Source: Leptoclinus maculatus
Lineage: Eukaryota; Chordata; Actinopteri; Perciformes; Stichaeidae
Reading direction: 5' to 3'
DNA: 64,000 nucleotides
NCBI GenBank assembly: GCA_032191485.1
Contig: JAVDOI010000009.1
Location: forward strand, 18,023,843 to 18,087,842
Part shown: piece after piece, positions 21,271 to 32,695 of the stretch
Layout of the letters: every line of letters begins with the position of its first letter
How positions within the stretch are numbered: the first letter of the stretch is position 1
Made by a program: the position numbers and the translations under genes
Notes under the pieces: generated by a model
Database searches by the model: none
Seen by the model: the letters and a program-made list of their open reading frames with translations, nothing else
What the model was told of the DNA's origin: nothing

Positions 21271-21304
<34 letters not shown>
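21271..21304. repeat. (TA)n microsatellite at the edge of the unclassified transposon
   Basis: A TA run begins exactly where the inverted end of the transposon stops and hides any target duplication. Confidence 0.9.
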
Positions 21305-21307
<3 letters not shown>

Positions 21308-21528
21308 TAGCTTTCACAGCATAAATAAAGGCATCAACCAATCGTGTTGTGCGGAATGGACATATTCGAAATGTACACCATAGTACATAACATGGAGGCT
21401 AAATAATCCTAACCAAGAAGGCAATCTTCATTACTCATTTCTTACCTTCACAATAAAAGCTCTTGTAAACTCTAATTCAGTCAAAGCATTTTGATAAAAT
21501 AGCTCAAAGTCTATACAACAATTTACCT

Positions 21529-21597
21529 CAGACAGCCAGAAGCTGCTCTGGGTCAATAGGATCCAGGTAGTTGGTCCACTGCTTGTGCACATCTATT
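21529..21597 (-). other. Coding-like fragment of unknown origin
   Basis: The minus-strand frame reads VHKQWTNYLDPIDPEQLLAV then TGA, with codon use that looks protein-like. No clear acceptor and no partner exon were found. It could be a transposon remnant or chance. Confidence 0.25.
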
Positions 21598-21775
21598 TGA
21601 ACCATTTATTGCACAAGTCTGTCTCAAATTTGCATCACTGGCCGTATAAATAGTTTTAATGCAAAATATTAGGCACTTTTTCCCCGATTTTGTGGCCTTT
21701 ATTCATCACACCAAAGGCCTTAAGAATCCTAGAAGCTTAAATGTTTTTGGTAACACTTTATAATAACTACACGCT

Positions 21776-21837
21776 ATGATAAATTAAGTGTTTACTCATA
21801 GTTAACTAATGCTATGAGTAAACACTTAATTCATCAT
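21776..21837. repeat. Perfect 25-bp-armed palindrome
   Basis: The arm 21776-21800 is the reverse complement of 21813-21837 (AATTAAGTGTTTACTCATA against TATGAGTAAACACTTAATT), with a 12-base spacer. It sits in a fish dispersed repeat that starts GGTAACACTTTATAATAACT and is likely part of a MITE. Confidence 0.85.
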
Positions 21838-24800
21838 TTGTAAAGTATTGTTCCTACATTAATACTCATTAGTATACAATTCATAACGGTTATAAATGTT
21901 TTATTCTTGATTAATAAGCTTGTTAAGTATTTTGTGTGACCTCATCTAAAGTGAGGACTATCAATGCCTTACAAAGCATTTATTAATGACATTGAAAGGC
22001 CATCAGTGCCTCAAAACCCACAAAAGTCTCAGTTATCTTCTCAACAGAAAAGGCAAATAGACACAAAGTGATCAAGAACATATCAATATTCATTACAAGA
22101 TGCAAACAATGTACTCTTAAATAGACCGGGCTAAAAAAGAGTTCAAAGGTTTCAACAGTTTTATTGGCTCTCCATTCATGCAGCACTTTTATCTGAGGAG
22201 CAGTTTCATCTGCAAGACCTTTTTGGTAATTAATTCAACTGCCTACTAAGCTCCTGGGAGACACGTTTTGTTCCGAGTCAGAGTGAAGATCAAGCTTAAT
22301 TGACCTTTAAACTGATATTTAATCTTTGCCAGATTGCAGCATCGGCGTTTGAGGAGCTCTAACCCTGTTGTTTGCTGTCAGTTTGAGTTGCCATAAATAA
22401 CCAACACAGACTATAAAACTGGCATCCAATCTCAATCACCTGCTTTAGACAATTGTTGGTGCCTCATTCTATACAGCCAGCTGTATAAAAGTGAACCTCG
22501 CAATGGGTCTCCCAGTATTTGGGTGAAAGAAATCTCATCGCCAATGTATTTCATGATGAAATGTAAATCAAAGTTTCTGTTCACAGTGAAGCATCTCGGT
22601 CTGGTCTGATGCCGCCTGATGAGTTTTCTGTACTTGTCATCGAAGACTTCGGGAATTTATAGGCAAGATATCAAATACAGCTGAAAAAGAGAAAAACCCT
22701 TCTCATTTGGCAACCAAATCACAGCATCCATCCCTTCAGCAAGGCACAAGGCATCAAGGACAAGCATTTCTCAGGGAGAGAAGGAATACACCAGGTTGCG
22801 TTTTTATATGCAATTCCAGATGTCTCATTAGAGCTTGATGTCTTTCATCATTATTCTTTCGTGTAATTCTGAAGCACACAGCATCTGCACTCTTCTCACA
22901 GTGTTTGTTATTTATGTAAATCATTTTCATCAAAAAGCAAATAAACATCCTTTGAAAAAAAATGAAATTGAAAATCACAAGGTGAACGGACAAGATTGGC
23001 CCAATCCTAAGGAGTTCATAACTTACACAATCAAGAAATGGAAACAGCAGATGTCTTTTTTCCATTTACTGAATCAACCAGGTGTCTGACACATATTTCC
23101 ATTTTAAGATACCACATTCAGTTTCATTCCTTTACTTTCAGTCACCCTTTAAATTAAAAAAAGTCCACATGACTCAAAGGAGCTACTTTCTGAATGTCTC
23201 TCATGAAAATAACTTCTTCCAGACCTTGAGTTCCCATAACTACACTGACGTATAGAAATCACATCACTTAATTCTCAGATCAGGGGTATTAAAAGCTTAC
23301 CTTTACTGGGGTTACTAAAAGCCTCAAGACAGGATGATAGAAATGTGTTACATGTGTACAATGTGTTGCAGGATATAAAACCAAATCTGTTAAACACCCA
23401 TAGAGCTGAGGGGAACTGCAGAGTTTCCCGATAATTCTATGTGGGTTTGTAACTCAAGTGACACCTTTCCCATAACATATAGTGATTTGATCTATTGTCA
23501 CTGTAAAAAATATTGACAAGTGCAGCATTACAGTTAACTTCATCTGCTGCCATGATACAACCTCTGGTGATGACTGATCATTTATAAAATGTGGACTACG
23601 TAGTTGAAATGATGTCAAAATGATGCTATCTCCTTGCTCTGTAAAGGACAGCTTAAAAGTACATTAGACTATAGAGCACAATCACTACTGTCTAATCTTT
23701 CATACATCCTGCTGCTCTGTATTCTTTGTTTTTAAGAAAGTGGAAGGCAAATGAACGAAGTAAATCAGCTTAACAGAAGCCATTTTGGATGATGACGTTT
23801 TGCATTTATGGTGGCTCTAGTGGTCAAACTACTCGACGCATCACTACATCACTAAAAGATATCTCATGGGATCTCTTGGGGAAACTTATGTTAATAAAAC
23901 TCACATAGCGCAGAAACTTAGTAAACAACTATAGTAATGGTTTGAAGTGAGCAGAAGTCTTGATGAGAAATGGTTGGAGACACACGGTCAAGGCGCGTTG
24001 TTTATTCTTTAACGAGAACTGGACGTCACTTTTAATGTCTTACAACAGGATGCTAGCAAACGTTAGCCTCAAAGGCACCAATGTTTACCGTAGCTTGGCA
24101 ACACTGTCAGGTGCTCCGCCTTGTCTCTCTCATTGGATAGAACATAATCATCCAGATTTTAACAAAAAAAAAATGTAAATACTGATCAAGGTCCCAGACC
24201 ATGTAAAGTATACCCATATTTGCCTGGATGGGTGGATCTGGGACTATTTTACCTCTGCATTTACCCCATCCTAAGGCTTTTTTGGAGCAGTGGGCTGATT
24301 TTGTGAGCTTATTTTGTATGAATAAGTGGCGCTCATTGAAACCTAATGAAAAAAGAAATCCGGCCCTTTGTCGGCAACCGTAATGCTGATGTGGCCCAGA
24401 GTGAAAATGAGTTTGAGACCCTTGCTCTAAATCATGTGTATTATACTTCTTATTTTAATTAAGTTTTCAATCACTAAACATCTTTAGAATGAAAGCAAAA
24501 AATACTTAATTGGAAAATTGTTGAAATTAGTCCAACAGAATGTTCAGTGGCTCAGTGGGAGACAGCAATATTGTTTGAACTTGGAAAGTGTAATGTCTTA
24601 CAGTATAACTATTTTCCCATCCAAAATGTTGCTATGATATAACTCAGAGTCTGGGGTGTTGGGATAGTGTTTCTCTACATTCAGTCAGAAATAAATACTA
24701 TTGGACAGTTACAAATATATATTGCAATTTTGCAACTGTGGGCCTCTATGAACTTTCACCCACTAAAAAAATATTGCACCAAAAAATCCACACAGCAGTG

Positions 24801-26733
24801 TCAATAGGTTTTTCACAAATACGGTTTTGAACATCGTTGATCTGTCTCTCTTGTATTCCTATGAAGCGTATGCACCGGTGGGTAACCTCATTTCAAGGTT
24901 TTCACTCTGTAGAGGTACATACTCCCAAAGAAGCCAGATTCTACTTTTACTCAAAGTTTATGGGGGAATAAATGAACCTCAAGGCACGTCTTGCTGTGTT
25001 TATCTCCCATCGCCCGACTGAATGGGATTACAGTGTATTTACCATTATAAATCAACCCTTGCTGCACTGTCTCATGCACGTCGATAAAACAAAGCCACAG
25101 CCAATCTTTAAATCATTCTGGTAAAATAAAGGATTTCAAAATAAATGGCTAGTGCATCTGCATCCAAGCAACAAGGTGCAAGCATGAAATGCAAAGAGCT
25201 CAAAGATCTGAATACACAAGTGACACAATAGCTTCAGACAGTCTCCATATGGGCCTTTGGAGCCGGTAAAATTGAAAATGAAAGCACAGATGCTGTCGCA
25301 ATACATCGGGGATCACAATTCAACAAAGACTCTTAGAACTGTCAGGATGTGGCAACAGGACTCTGACTAGTGTTGTTGAGGAGACGTGGCTTCTGACAGC
25401 TTCACTTAGTGTATCATCCCTGTGTGAATGGAAGACAAATTATCATATTTCATATGTCAGTCAAAAATGAAAAGATGACTGTTATCCGCTGGCTAAAGAA
25501 ACAGAGAGAAGTGTTTTTCACTTTCAGACAGATAATCTGCTTCATGAAGTACTTTTTCATTAAAGATTTTAATACGTTTCAATCCATTTAGCCTTCTTAA
25601 AAGTAATCAAACTTAGCCTCAGTATCCCGTATACTTATCTTTTAATGGGTTATTTTAATGGGTAGTGCTAATCCAAATATCTAAATTATTATCAAGATAG
25701 AGCAATCATATTGATGTTCAACTCTTTGCATCTGATATATCTGCCTCATCCATCTCTGCAGCCATGCTGAACCCTCTAATTGGCCTCTGTGACCTTCTAG
25801 TCACAGCACAGGCTCCTGCTCTGAGGCTTTGCCTGTTAGATGGAACTAATTACAACAAGACATGTTGTTTTGTCTTAAGCCTACTGGTATTTACGACCCT
25901 GTAGCTACAGTGTTGTAAGCTTGGTGTCATATTTATACATTTACTGCACAGCTCATAACAATTGACTGTGTAACTTGACACTGCATTGTTTTAGTTTTTT
26001 GTGGAATGCTAGTCGGATTCATCAGTAATACTGAATGAACTTTACTAAGCAGAGGGCGAATGATCGAAACAGTCCCGGCTGAGACGTTACAATTTTTGTA
26101 CTGATTATATTCCTGTTTTGCCCATTATGAATGAATCTGTTGGGAATACTGGCTCAGTTGGTGTTGACACTCTGGATATGGTTTAAGCGTCTTCAAGTGT
26201 CTTTTAACTGGTTATGAAACAGTCTCAATTCAATACTGATGACTCTATATGACTTAGATAAGCGAACAAGACCATCAGCGAGAAGATTTAACAATTTCTA
26301 TATAGTTATTCTTAATTCCGGTCATCGGGTCCGATTCCCTGCAAAATCACACAAAAACAAATTATCACATGCAGGTTCACCAGAAACTCCTTCAGCTCAG
26401 ACTCCAGCGGGGCCTCTGGCAGCGACCAGACCGCCGTGGAAAGACCCAGATTTGCAGCCACTTTTGACCTGCAAACAGAGCTCCTTCTAAGGCTGGGAAG
26501 TGCTCCACCTCGCTGAGCGTGCCCCGCTGGTTAGCTCGCGAACACTGCTCTTCACTGCGGTCATACGTCGGCTACAGCCGATAATGCTGTGCCAACCAAC
26601 AGCGTCATCGCAAAGGCACAGCACCCACCCTCGGGTTCCCTCTCAGGTAGGGCTGCAACAACGAATCGATAAAATCGATAAAATTCGATTATTAAAAGAG
26701 TTGGCAACGAATTTCATTATCGATTCGTTGTGT

Positions 26734-26884
26734 CGCATTTCACACTAGACAATTCAAAAAAGTGTGTTAATTGCAAAATATGCAAAGGCAACATGGCATG
26801 GCACGGGAGCACCACGGTGATGATTCAGCACCTAAAACGGAAACATGTTGGAGTCCTTGAGGAGGAAGGGAGTTCAACAGCAGG
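26734..26884 (+). CDS. hAT transposase exon 1: BED zinc finger
   Basis: The frame gives VVSHFTLDNSKKCVNCKICK, then GNMAWHGSTTVMIQHLKRKH. This is a BED-type finger with C-x2-C (codons at 26772 and 26781) and H-x5-H ligands, the DNA-binding module of hAT transposases. The exon ends at 26884 before GTAAGT, and its two leftover bases pair with the first base of exon 2. The start codon is uncertain: no good ATG was found upstream in frame, so translation could begin near the transposon end or in the finger itself. The start coordinate given is only where the recognisable domain begins. Confidence 0.65.
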
Positions 26885-27329
26885 GTAAGTCACTACAGAA
26901 TCCTACCTTTGTTCCGTTTTGAAGTGAGGAACGTAACGTCCCTCCAGTAGCTCTTCTGGTGCTGGTATTTACTCATTATCCAGCTTGACAAGCATGACAA
27001 TTAGCGTTAGCTCGTTAATAACAGTAGTAAAGCAGGGGTGGTATAGTTTGCAAGACTAAAGACACGTTTTTATTCACTTGCCCTTTTTGGCCCATTCATT
27101 TTTCAATCTTTTGTCATGTATATATATTCTGTGCTTTGTCCCATATCGGTTATTGTTGACAAATATATTTGTGTGTGTTGTACTTTTTAATTTAATTTTA
27201 AAGTTCTTTTATAGCACTTGGTCATAGCACTTGGTCAAGCTGTGTTTAAATGTGGTGTATAAATGAACTTAACTTGCACTTACTACAATGATGGTAATAA
27301 TTTAATGAATAAGCTTCAAGTGAACTTGA

Positions 27330-27351
27330 GTGTGTGTGTGTGTGTGTGTGT
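27330..27351. repeat. (TG)n microsatellite in the hAT intron
   Basis: A short GT/TG dinucleotide run of about 22 bases. Confidence 0.9.
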
Positions 27352-27486
27352 CTTGTCTGTATCTGCTCTTTGGGTTACTTACATTTACACAACTAGTAAC
27401 TAAAACAACAAGTATGTATGTAAGTATGTATTGAGTTGATGTAAATTGTGCTATTACACATACTCATACTATCTTTTTGATTCCAG

Positions 27487-29147
27487 AAAAAAACAGCAAA
27501 CCATGAGAGGCTTCTTGATGGGAAATGCATCATGTACACCACAGCAAGCCGCTGTCTTGACGGATAGTATCCTCAACATGCTCGTCACTGACATGAGGCC
27601 TCTGTCGATGGTTGAAGATGACGGCTTCACTAAAATGATCCACACCTTGAACCCTGGTTACACTCTGCCCTCCAGGACCCACTTCACAAAGCTCATGGAG
27701 AGAAAATATGAAGAGACATTCAAGGAAGTGAAGACTGCAATAAACACCAACAACAGCAAACTTGCTCTCACCACTGATGTATGGACAAGTGTAGCAACTG
27801 AAGCCTACCTTGGCGTTACATGCCACTACATCACAGATGACTGGGACATGCAGTCAATCTGCCTCACCACCATGCCACTGCAGGACAGACATACTGCATC
27901 TAACATTGCAGAGTGGTTGGAGCAGGTAGTGGCCAGATTTGAAATTCCTCCTAGCAAAATCATTGCCATAGTCCATGACAATGGTGCTAATATTGTGGCT
28001 GCGGCAAATATCCTGGAGGAGAAGCATGGGTGGTCCTCTGTCCGTTGCACTGGCCATACTTTGCAACTTGTGATCAATGCTGCGTTGAAGCATCCAAGCA
28101 TTGAAAAAGCTATCGGGGCTGCAAGATGTCTGGTAGAACATTTTAAGAAAAGCGAGCTAGCCAGCAGTAAGCTCAGAGAGAAACAACAACAAATGGCCAC
28201 ACCTGAGCACAGCCTTGTTCAAGACATAAGCACAAGGTGGAATAGCACATTCTATATGATAAGCCGACTGCTTGAGCAAAGGTGGCCTGTAACAGCAACA
28301 CTGTCCGACAGCTCTGTCACACAGAGAGGCAAAAGGTACCTCGATCTGAAACCAGACCAGTGGAGCCTGCTGGAAGAGCTTTCAACAGTCCTCAAGCCTT
28401 TTGAATGTGTCACTGTGTTCATGAGTGGACAGAAATATGCAACAATATCTGCAATACCTCCACTTGTGAAGGGGCTGTTGAAGTCCACCCAGAGTGCTGC
28501 CTACGAGTCAGCCCCGCTGCGGGCTTTCCAACTCACTGTTGTGCAGCAGTTGCAGGAGAGATGGAAAAGGGAGACTGCTTTCTCAGATAGAGCACCAAAC
28601 ACAGTGATTCTTGCGATGGTCCTTGACCCAAGGTTTAGGAAACTGAAGTTTCTTTCACCTGATGAAGTCCTACATGTTGCAAACAATGGCACTTGAAGAG
28701 AGAAGGAAGATGGATGTGCGGCAGCATGGCAGTTGCAGTGTTACCTCCACCGATACTACAGCTACTGAATCAACACCTCTAGCCACTCTACTTGACTCAC
28801 TCCTTGGTTCTGATGGTGAAGAAGAGGATAGAGCAGGCGAAGCTGATGATGTCCACACCCAAGTGAGGAACGAAGTCTTCACATACTTTGGAGAAAAGAG
28901 CCTTGCCAAGGAAGAAAACCCATTACTGTGGTGGAAGGCTAACAATGACAGATATCCCATGTTGGCCAGGCTAGCCAAGTCCTACCTATGTATCCCTGCC
29001 ACCTCAACACCATCTGAGCGGCTGTTTTCTGCAGCTGGAAACATAGCCTCCAAGAAAAGAGCGAGCCTGAGCCAGGAGCATGTGGACATGCTCACATTTT
29101 TGCATTGCAATGCAAAGTGTCTGAACAAAGGGAGTGAGAGAGAGTGA
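27487..29147 (+). pseudogene. hAT transposase exon 2: catalytic and dimerisation domains, one frameshift
   Basis: The exon starts after TTGATTCCAG. It encodes a ZBED/Ac-like hAT transposase with TTDVWTSVATEAYLGVTCHY (first catalytic Asp codon at 27776), VHDNGANIV (second Asp at 27977), CTGHTLQLVINAAL, and DISTRWNSTFYMI. It ends in an hATC dimerisation segment with NPLLWWKANNDRYPMLARLA and TSTPSERLFSAAGNIASKKR. The frame is open from 27487 to the stop at 28696. The protein resumes one frame over from about 28662 and runs to 29147, so a single-base indel lies between about 28675 and 28690 (near CCTACATGTTGCAAACAATG). Everything else is intact. The indel may be real inactivation or a residual sequencing error. 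Confidence 0.85.
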
Positions 29148-29384
29148 GTGCGTGTGTGTCTGTGTGTGTGTGAGTGTGAGAGTTTGTGAGTGTAGTGTAA
29201 GTTCTGACGTTCAAACAAATCCTGTTAAGTTTTCTGATTTGTATTTCTGTTAGTTCTGTTTTTAAATAAAGGGTTGGAAATTAATGCTTTTTTGTTTTTT
29301 GTCCGATTCATCGATTAATCGTAAAAATAATCGACAGATTAATCGATTATTAAAATAATCGTTAGTTGCAGCCCTACTCTCAGG

Positions 29385-30149
29385 TAAACACTGTAAGCTC
29401 TGTTGTTGCACTTTTGCTGTTGTTTGCGCTGTTAGCATTGGAAGCAACATTACCTGTGAACCGCAGGCTCAGCCGTCGACATGTTGAGAGCCGTGTGGAG
29501 GCAAAAGAAATGCTTTCAATCTCATTTATAGCACCTTAAAGTATCCTTATGTATTGTGCATTGTCATTTAGTATTGTACTGCTGCTCATAGTCACAAACT
29601 CACGGAGAAAGATCACCCGACTATGCTGATCATGCTCATCAGATCTGTCTAACTTTTTAGTATCTCTGTAAATGACTCTTAAGAGATTCTGTGAATATTT
29701 CCTACAAACCTTTTTCTTTGCAAGTTACCTAAGTTAATCACTGCTTGCTTTTATTTTGTAAGTGCCTTTTTACGTTTTGGGTCCTTTATTTTGAAGTCCT
29801 TTTGGCAAAACCAGAAACAGATCAAAATCTCGTCAGAGTATTGTAACTTCACTTCGCATAAAGAAAAGTACGAAAATTGACGGTGCAGACTAAAAGAAAA
29901 GTGTTATAAAATATATTCCTCTGCAATAAGAGTTTCTTAATTAACGGTTAAGCACCTAGCTGGAACGGGAACAAGGTATTTTGTGTTTATTGTGTGTTTG
30001 ATGTATTACTGTTTCAACTGGATGCTAATGTTAGCTTATTAACAGGTATGTCTAAATGACTAAGCTGCCATTTTAAGCTAATGCTAGATTTCGGTTTTAC
30101 ATATGCTGTTGAAGTATAAAGGTGAGAAAGGTTTGATTAATGGTCACAT
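29385..30149. other. No gene seen
   Basis: Between two hAT elements; AT-rich, no exon or repeat ends recognised. Confidence 0.5.
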
Positions 30150-30157
30150 GTATATTT

Positions 30158-30945
30158 TAGTGCTGGGCAAGTTATCGCGTTAACGCATTAATTAATTAAC
30201 GCCGACAATTATTTTATCGCGCGTTAACGCAGTTTTTTTTTTTATTATTAAGCGGACATTTTTAACACAAGAACCGACCGCCAGGCAGCGAGCGGTGAGC
30301 AGCTGTTTGTGTGGTGTCACTTCCGTCTCTTCCTGTTCCCTTCACCTACATTCCCCTGGGTCCTAAGTCCCTCCAGGTACAGCTTCTTATCACCCTCTAT
30401 GTACCAGCGTACATTTATAACAAATACCACACATATTACGGTAATCAGCGTTTGCATATGTGTCTGACCAAAATACCAAAAAAATAAATGATTAATTTAA
30501 ATTATTTTTTTAGAGTTTTTAAAGTGTTTTTGTTTGGAATATGTGTAATAAGCATATCATTTATTTATCGCTACTGAGAATTTATCAAACATAAAGAAAG
30601 AAGAAAAAAAACATGACATAGATAGGTTTTGCAGTTTTCAAGGTGTATATTTCAAATTGCATCTATAACACACATGAAAATAAAGTTGTGAACACCGGCT
30701 GAATATCTATTATCATAATCATTATAACTGTATTTTAACTGCTACTGTGTAAAGGGAATACTGCTGTTAAAAATAACCTTATTTGTTTAAAGTGTTTGCA
30801 AACCAAATGTTATTGCACTTTTGTTCATATAGCAGTACTTTTAAAATAAAAGTGCGCAATACACTACTTTTGAATTAATTATTGAATTTTGCACGTAACA
30901 ATGCGATTAATCGCGATTAAAAATTGTAATCGTTGCCCAGCACTA
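30158..30945. mobile_element. hAT MITE (TAGTGCTGGGCAA ends) with 8-bp target duplication
   Basis: The terminal inverted repeats are TAGTGCTGGGCAA and complement, followed inward by GCGTTAACGC / GCGATTAATCGCG words. The direct repeat GTATATTT flanks exactly (30150-30157 and 30946-30953). There is no open frame. Confidence 0.92.
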
Positions 30946-30953
30946 GTATATTT

Positions 30954-32695
30954 AAATGTAATTTAATGAATATTGATACTCGTAAGAGCTCATTGATGTT
31001 GTATCTGTTCCGTAGCTCTTACGGTGCTTTCTGGAGATTGGTCATAAGGAGAAAAGTAAATTTGTGTTCATCAAAATAAGGATGACGGTTGAACATGAAT
31101 AAAGGCCTCTGGAAACATCAGTACGCTTCACCATTGTCTGGCTGGGGTCCGCTACGATCTCTTTGCCCGTTGTTTTACCATTAGCATACGTAAAGGGGGC
31201 CAGCACAACAGAACAACCCGTTCTCTTTCCCAACTCGTCTGTATCGACACATTGAGGCACTCTTTAGCGCCTCTATGAGTAACTCCTACGTAAACTCATC
31301 TGTGTCATTATTAGACGATCAGAGCAAGTGTTGTGGTATAAAGAGCGAGAATGTCTGTGTAAGGTGGGTAGGAGAGGAGGCTCGACGGGTCAAACAAACA
31401 TGGGACTTTCAGCCAGGAGACTGCTGTCCTGTGTGTAACCAAGTCAATGTTGACTTATTTTACCTTAGTTTTGTCAACTTTTGTAATTTCCGTACTCAGT
31501 GTGAAGTGTAGGGCGACTGAACAACCGGCAGTATGTGATGAGTTTGGAGCGATGTGTTGGTCACCACTTTCGGCATGACCGAATCACAGGCATCAAACTT
31601 TTATAGCAGGGTAACTACCTGGTATGGTGTAATAAAGTGGACACACTGTATGTGAATGTTGTGTTTTAGTAGCCTGTATTTCCTGCATCGTTCCGTATGT
31701 GTTTCTCTCTGACTGACAACACAAAAAGATTTAGTGGCGGTTGGTCGAAATAGTCAATATGTGTGGGCTGCCCTGTCTGAGTCAACCACTCTCAACAAAG
31801 CTGTGAGCTGTACACAGAGTAAGCATTCCCCCGTGGTGCTTTCAAACTAGACGAGAAGATTTTTTTGCAGAGTTTAGCTCAATACAGAACATTCTGGCTT
31901 TGAATTTGTGACAAATAGCCCTAGACTTGCAGCTTCAACTGATCAAAAATGCAGGCCTCACTAACAGCTCTGACATAAGGCAGGTTATGAATATCAATGA
32001 TTTCCATCTGCAAGTATAAAATCATAAATAAATGAAATATCTTTTTTCAAAGAGTATTCATACATGTTTTATGTAGATCCTCACAGTTTTGTGGGATACA
32101 GAGATTACTCTCAATGCTTATTGTCTTTGTCTAAGTGTTGAGAATGATGATTACTTAATTGCTTGAATACATAAGAGAGAACATTGTAATTTGTTGGGCA
32201 GGGGGTCATTACTCATATGTTATTCATATGGTAACTGCTGTAGAGGGAGGCAAAGGTTCCTCTCTGTGAAGCCCAGCTTAGTTAATTGGGTGTGAAGGCT
32301 GTTTTCTTATGACAGCGTTACAAAAGTCAAAGGTGTCCCTGCAGTGTGCCTCGCTGGCTAAGTGTTGGTGGAGCTCTTGAATGAGCAAAGAGCTTTTGAT
32401 CTCACTAAGTGCCTCTGTTTATGTAATGTGCTCTTCTCTCCAAATGTGATTTGGTGATAGAACTAGTAAATTGATTATTATCACAGAAGTCCACTATGCA
32501 TCAGGCCCCCCTTAATGGATTTTACTCTCAAACCAGTCCTGTGCCAAAGAACACATCTCCCATACGCTTGGTCAGGAGTTTAAAAAAATTGCTAAAACTC
32601 ACAGATTTACTGATGTGTGTGTTAATGTTACACCTACTCAGTACTTTTGTTAATCAGGCCACCCTGCACAGGTAGTGATTTGCATTCCTCTAAAT
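30954..32695. other. Intergenic with a dispersed fish repeat
   Basis: About 31270-31450 resembles 36562-36690 (shared words GGTCAAACAAACA, GGACTTTCA and TGTCCTGTGTG), so both belong to one dispersed repeat family. Elsewhere in the stretch nothing is recognised. Confidence 0.5.

Larger units (their letters stand above)
14791..21274 (-). mobile_element. Unclassified 6.5-kb DNA transposon with 30-bp inverted ends
   Basis: The left end 14791-14820 begins ATATGGGCCATTCTACCGAA. The reverse complement of 21245-21274 begins ATATGGGGCATTCTACCAAA. They match at 27 of 30 positions. Between them, on the minus strand and in the expected order, lie a TTTCGGTAGTGACA motif array, a basic N-terminal domain (19996-19505), a transposase-like core (17626-16904) and a C-terminal domain (16902-16072). 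The coding pieces resemble, from memory, a large set of unnamed transposase-like proteins in fish and cnidarians. The copy is old: it has stops and frameshifts and four younger elements inserted in it. The target duplication cannot be read because the right end abuts a (TA)n tract. The superfamily is unassigned. Confidence 0.65.
21275..26639. other. Mostly unannotatable sequence with degraded repeats
   Basis: No gene is recognised. A 25-bp-armed palindrome lies at 21776-21837, inside a GGTAACACTTTATAATAACT-type dispersed repeat of the kind common in fish. A coding-like fragment lies at 21529-21597 on the minus strand. A remnant hAT end reading GAGTTTGAGACCC lies near 24411. The rest (22.2-23.9 kb and 24.5-26.6 kb) shows nothing I can name. 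Confidence 0.5.
26648..29376 (+). mobile_element. hAT transposon, 2.7 kb, with exact 8-bp target duplication
   Basis: The ends are TAGGGCTGCAAC and GTTGCAGCCCTA. The direct repeat CTCTCAGG flanks them exactly (26640-26647 and 29377-29384). ATCGAT/AATCGATTA-rich subterminal sequence is present on both sides. It encodes a two-exon BED-finger transposase on the plus strand, with AATAAA at 29265. Length, ends and gene order are those of a complete element; only a frameshift in the coding region suggests inactivity. The perfect target duplication implies fairly recent insertion. Confidence 0.95.
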
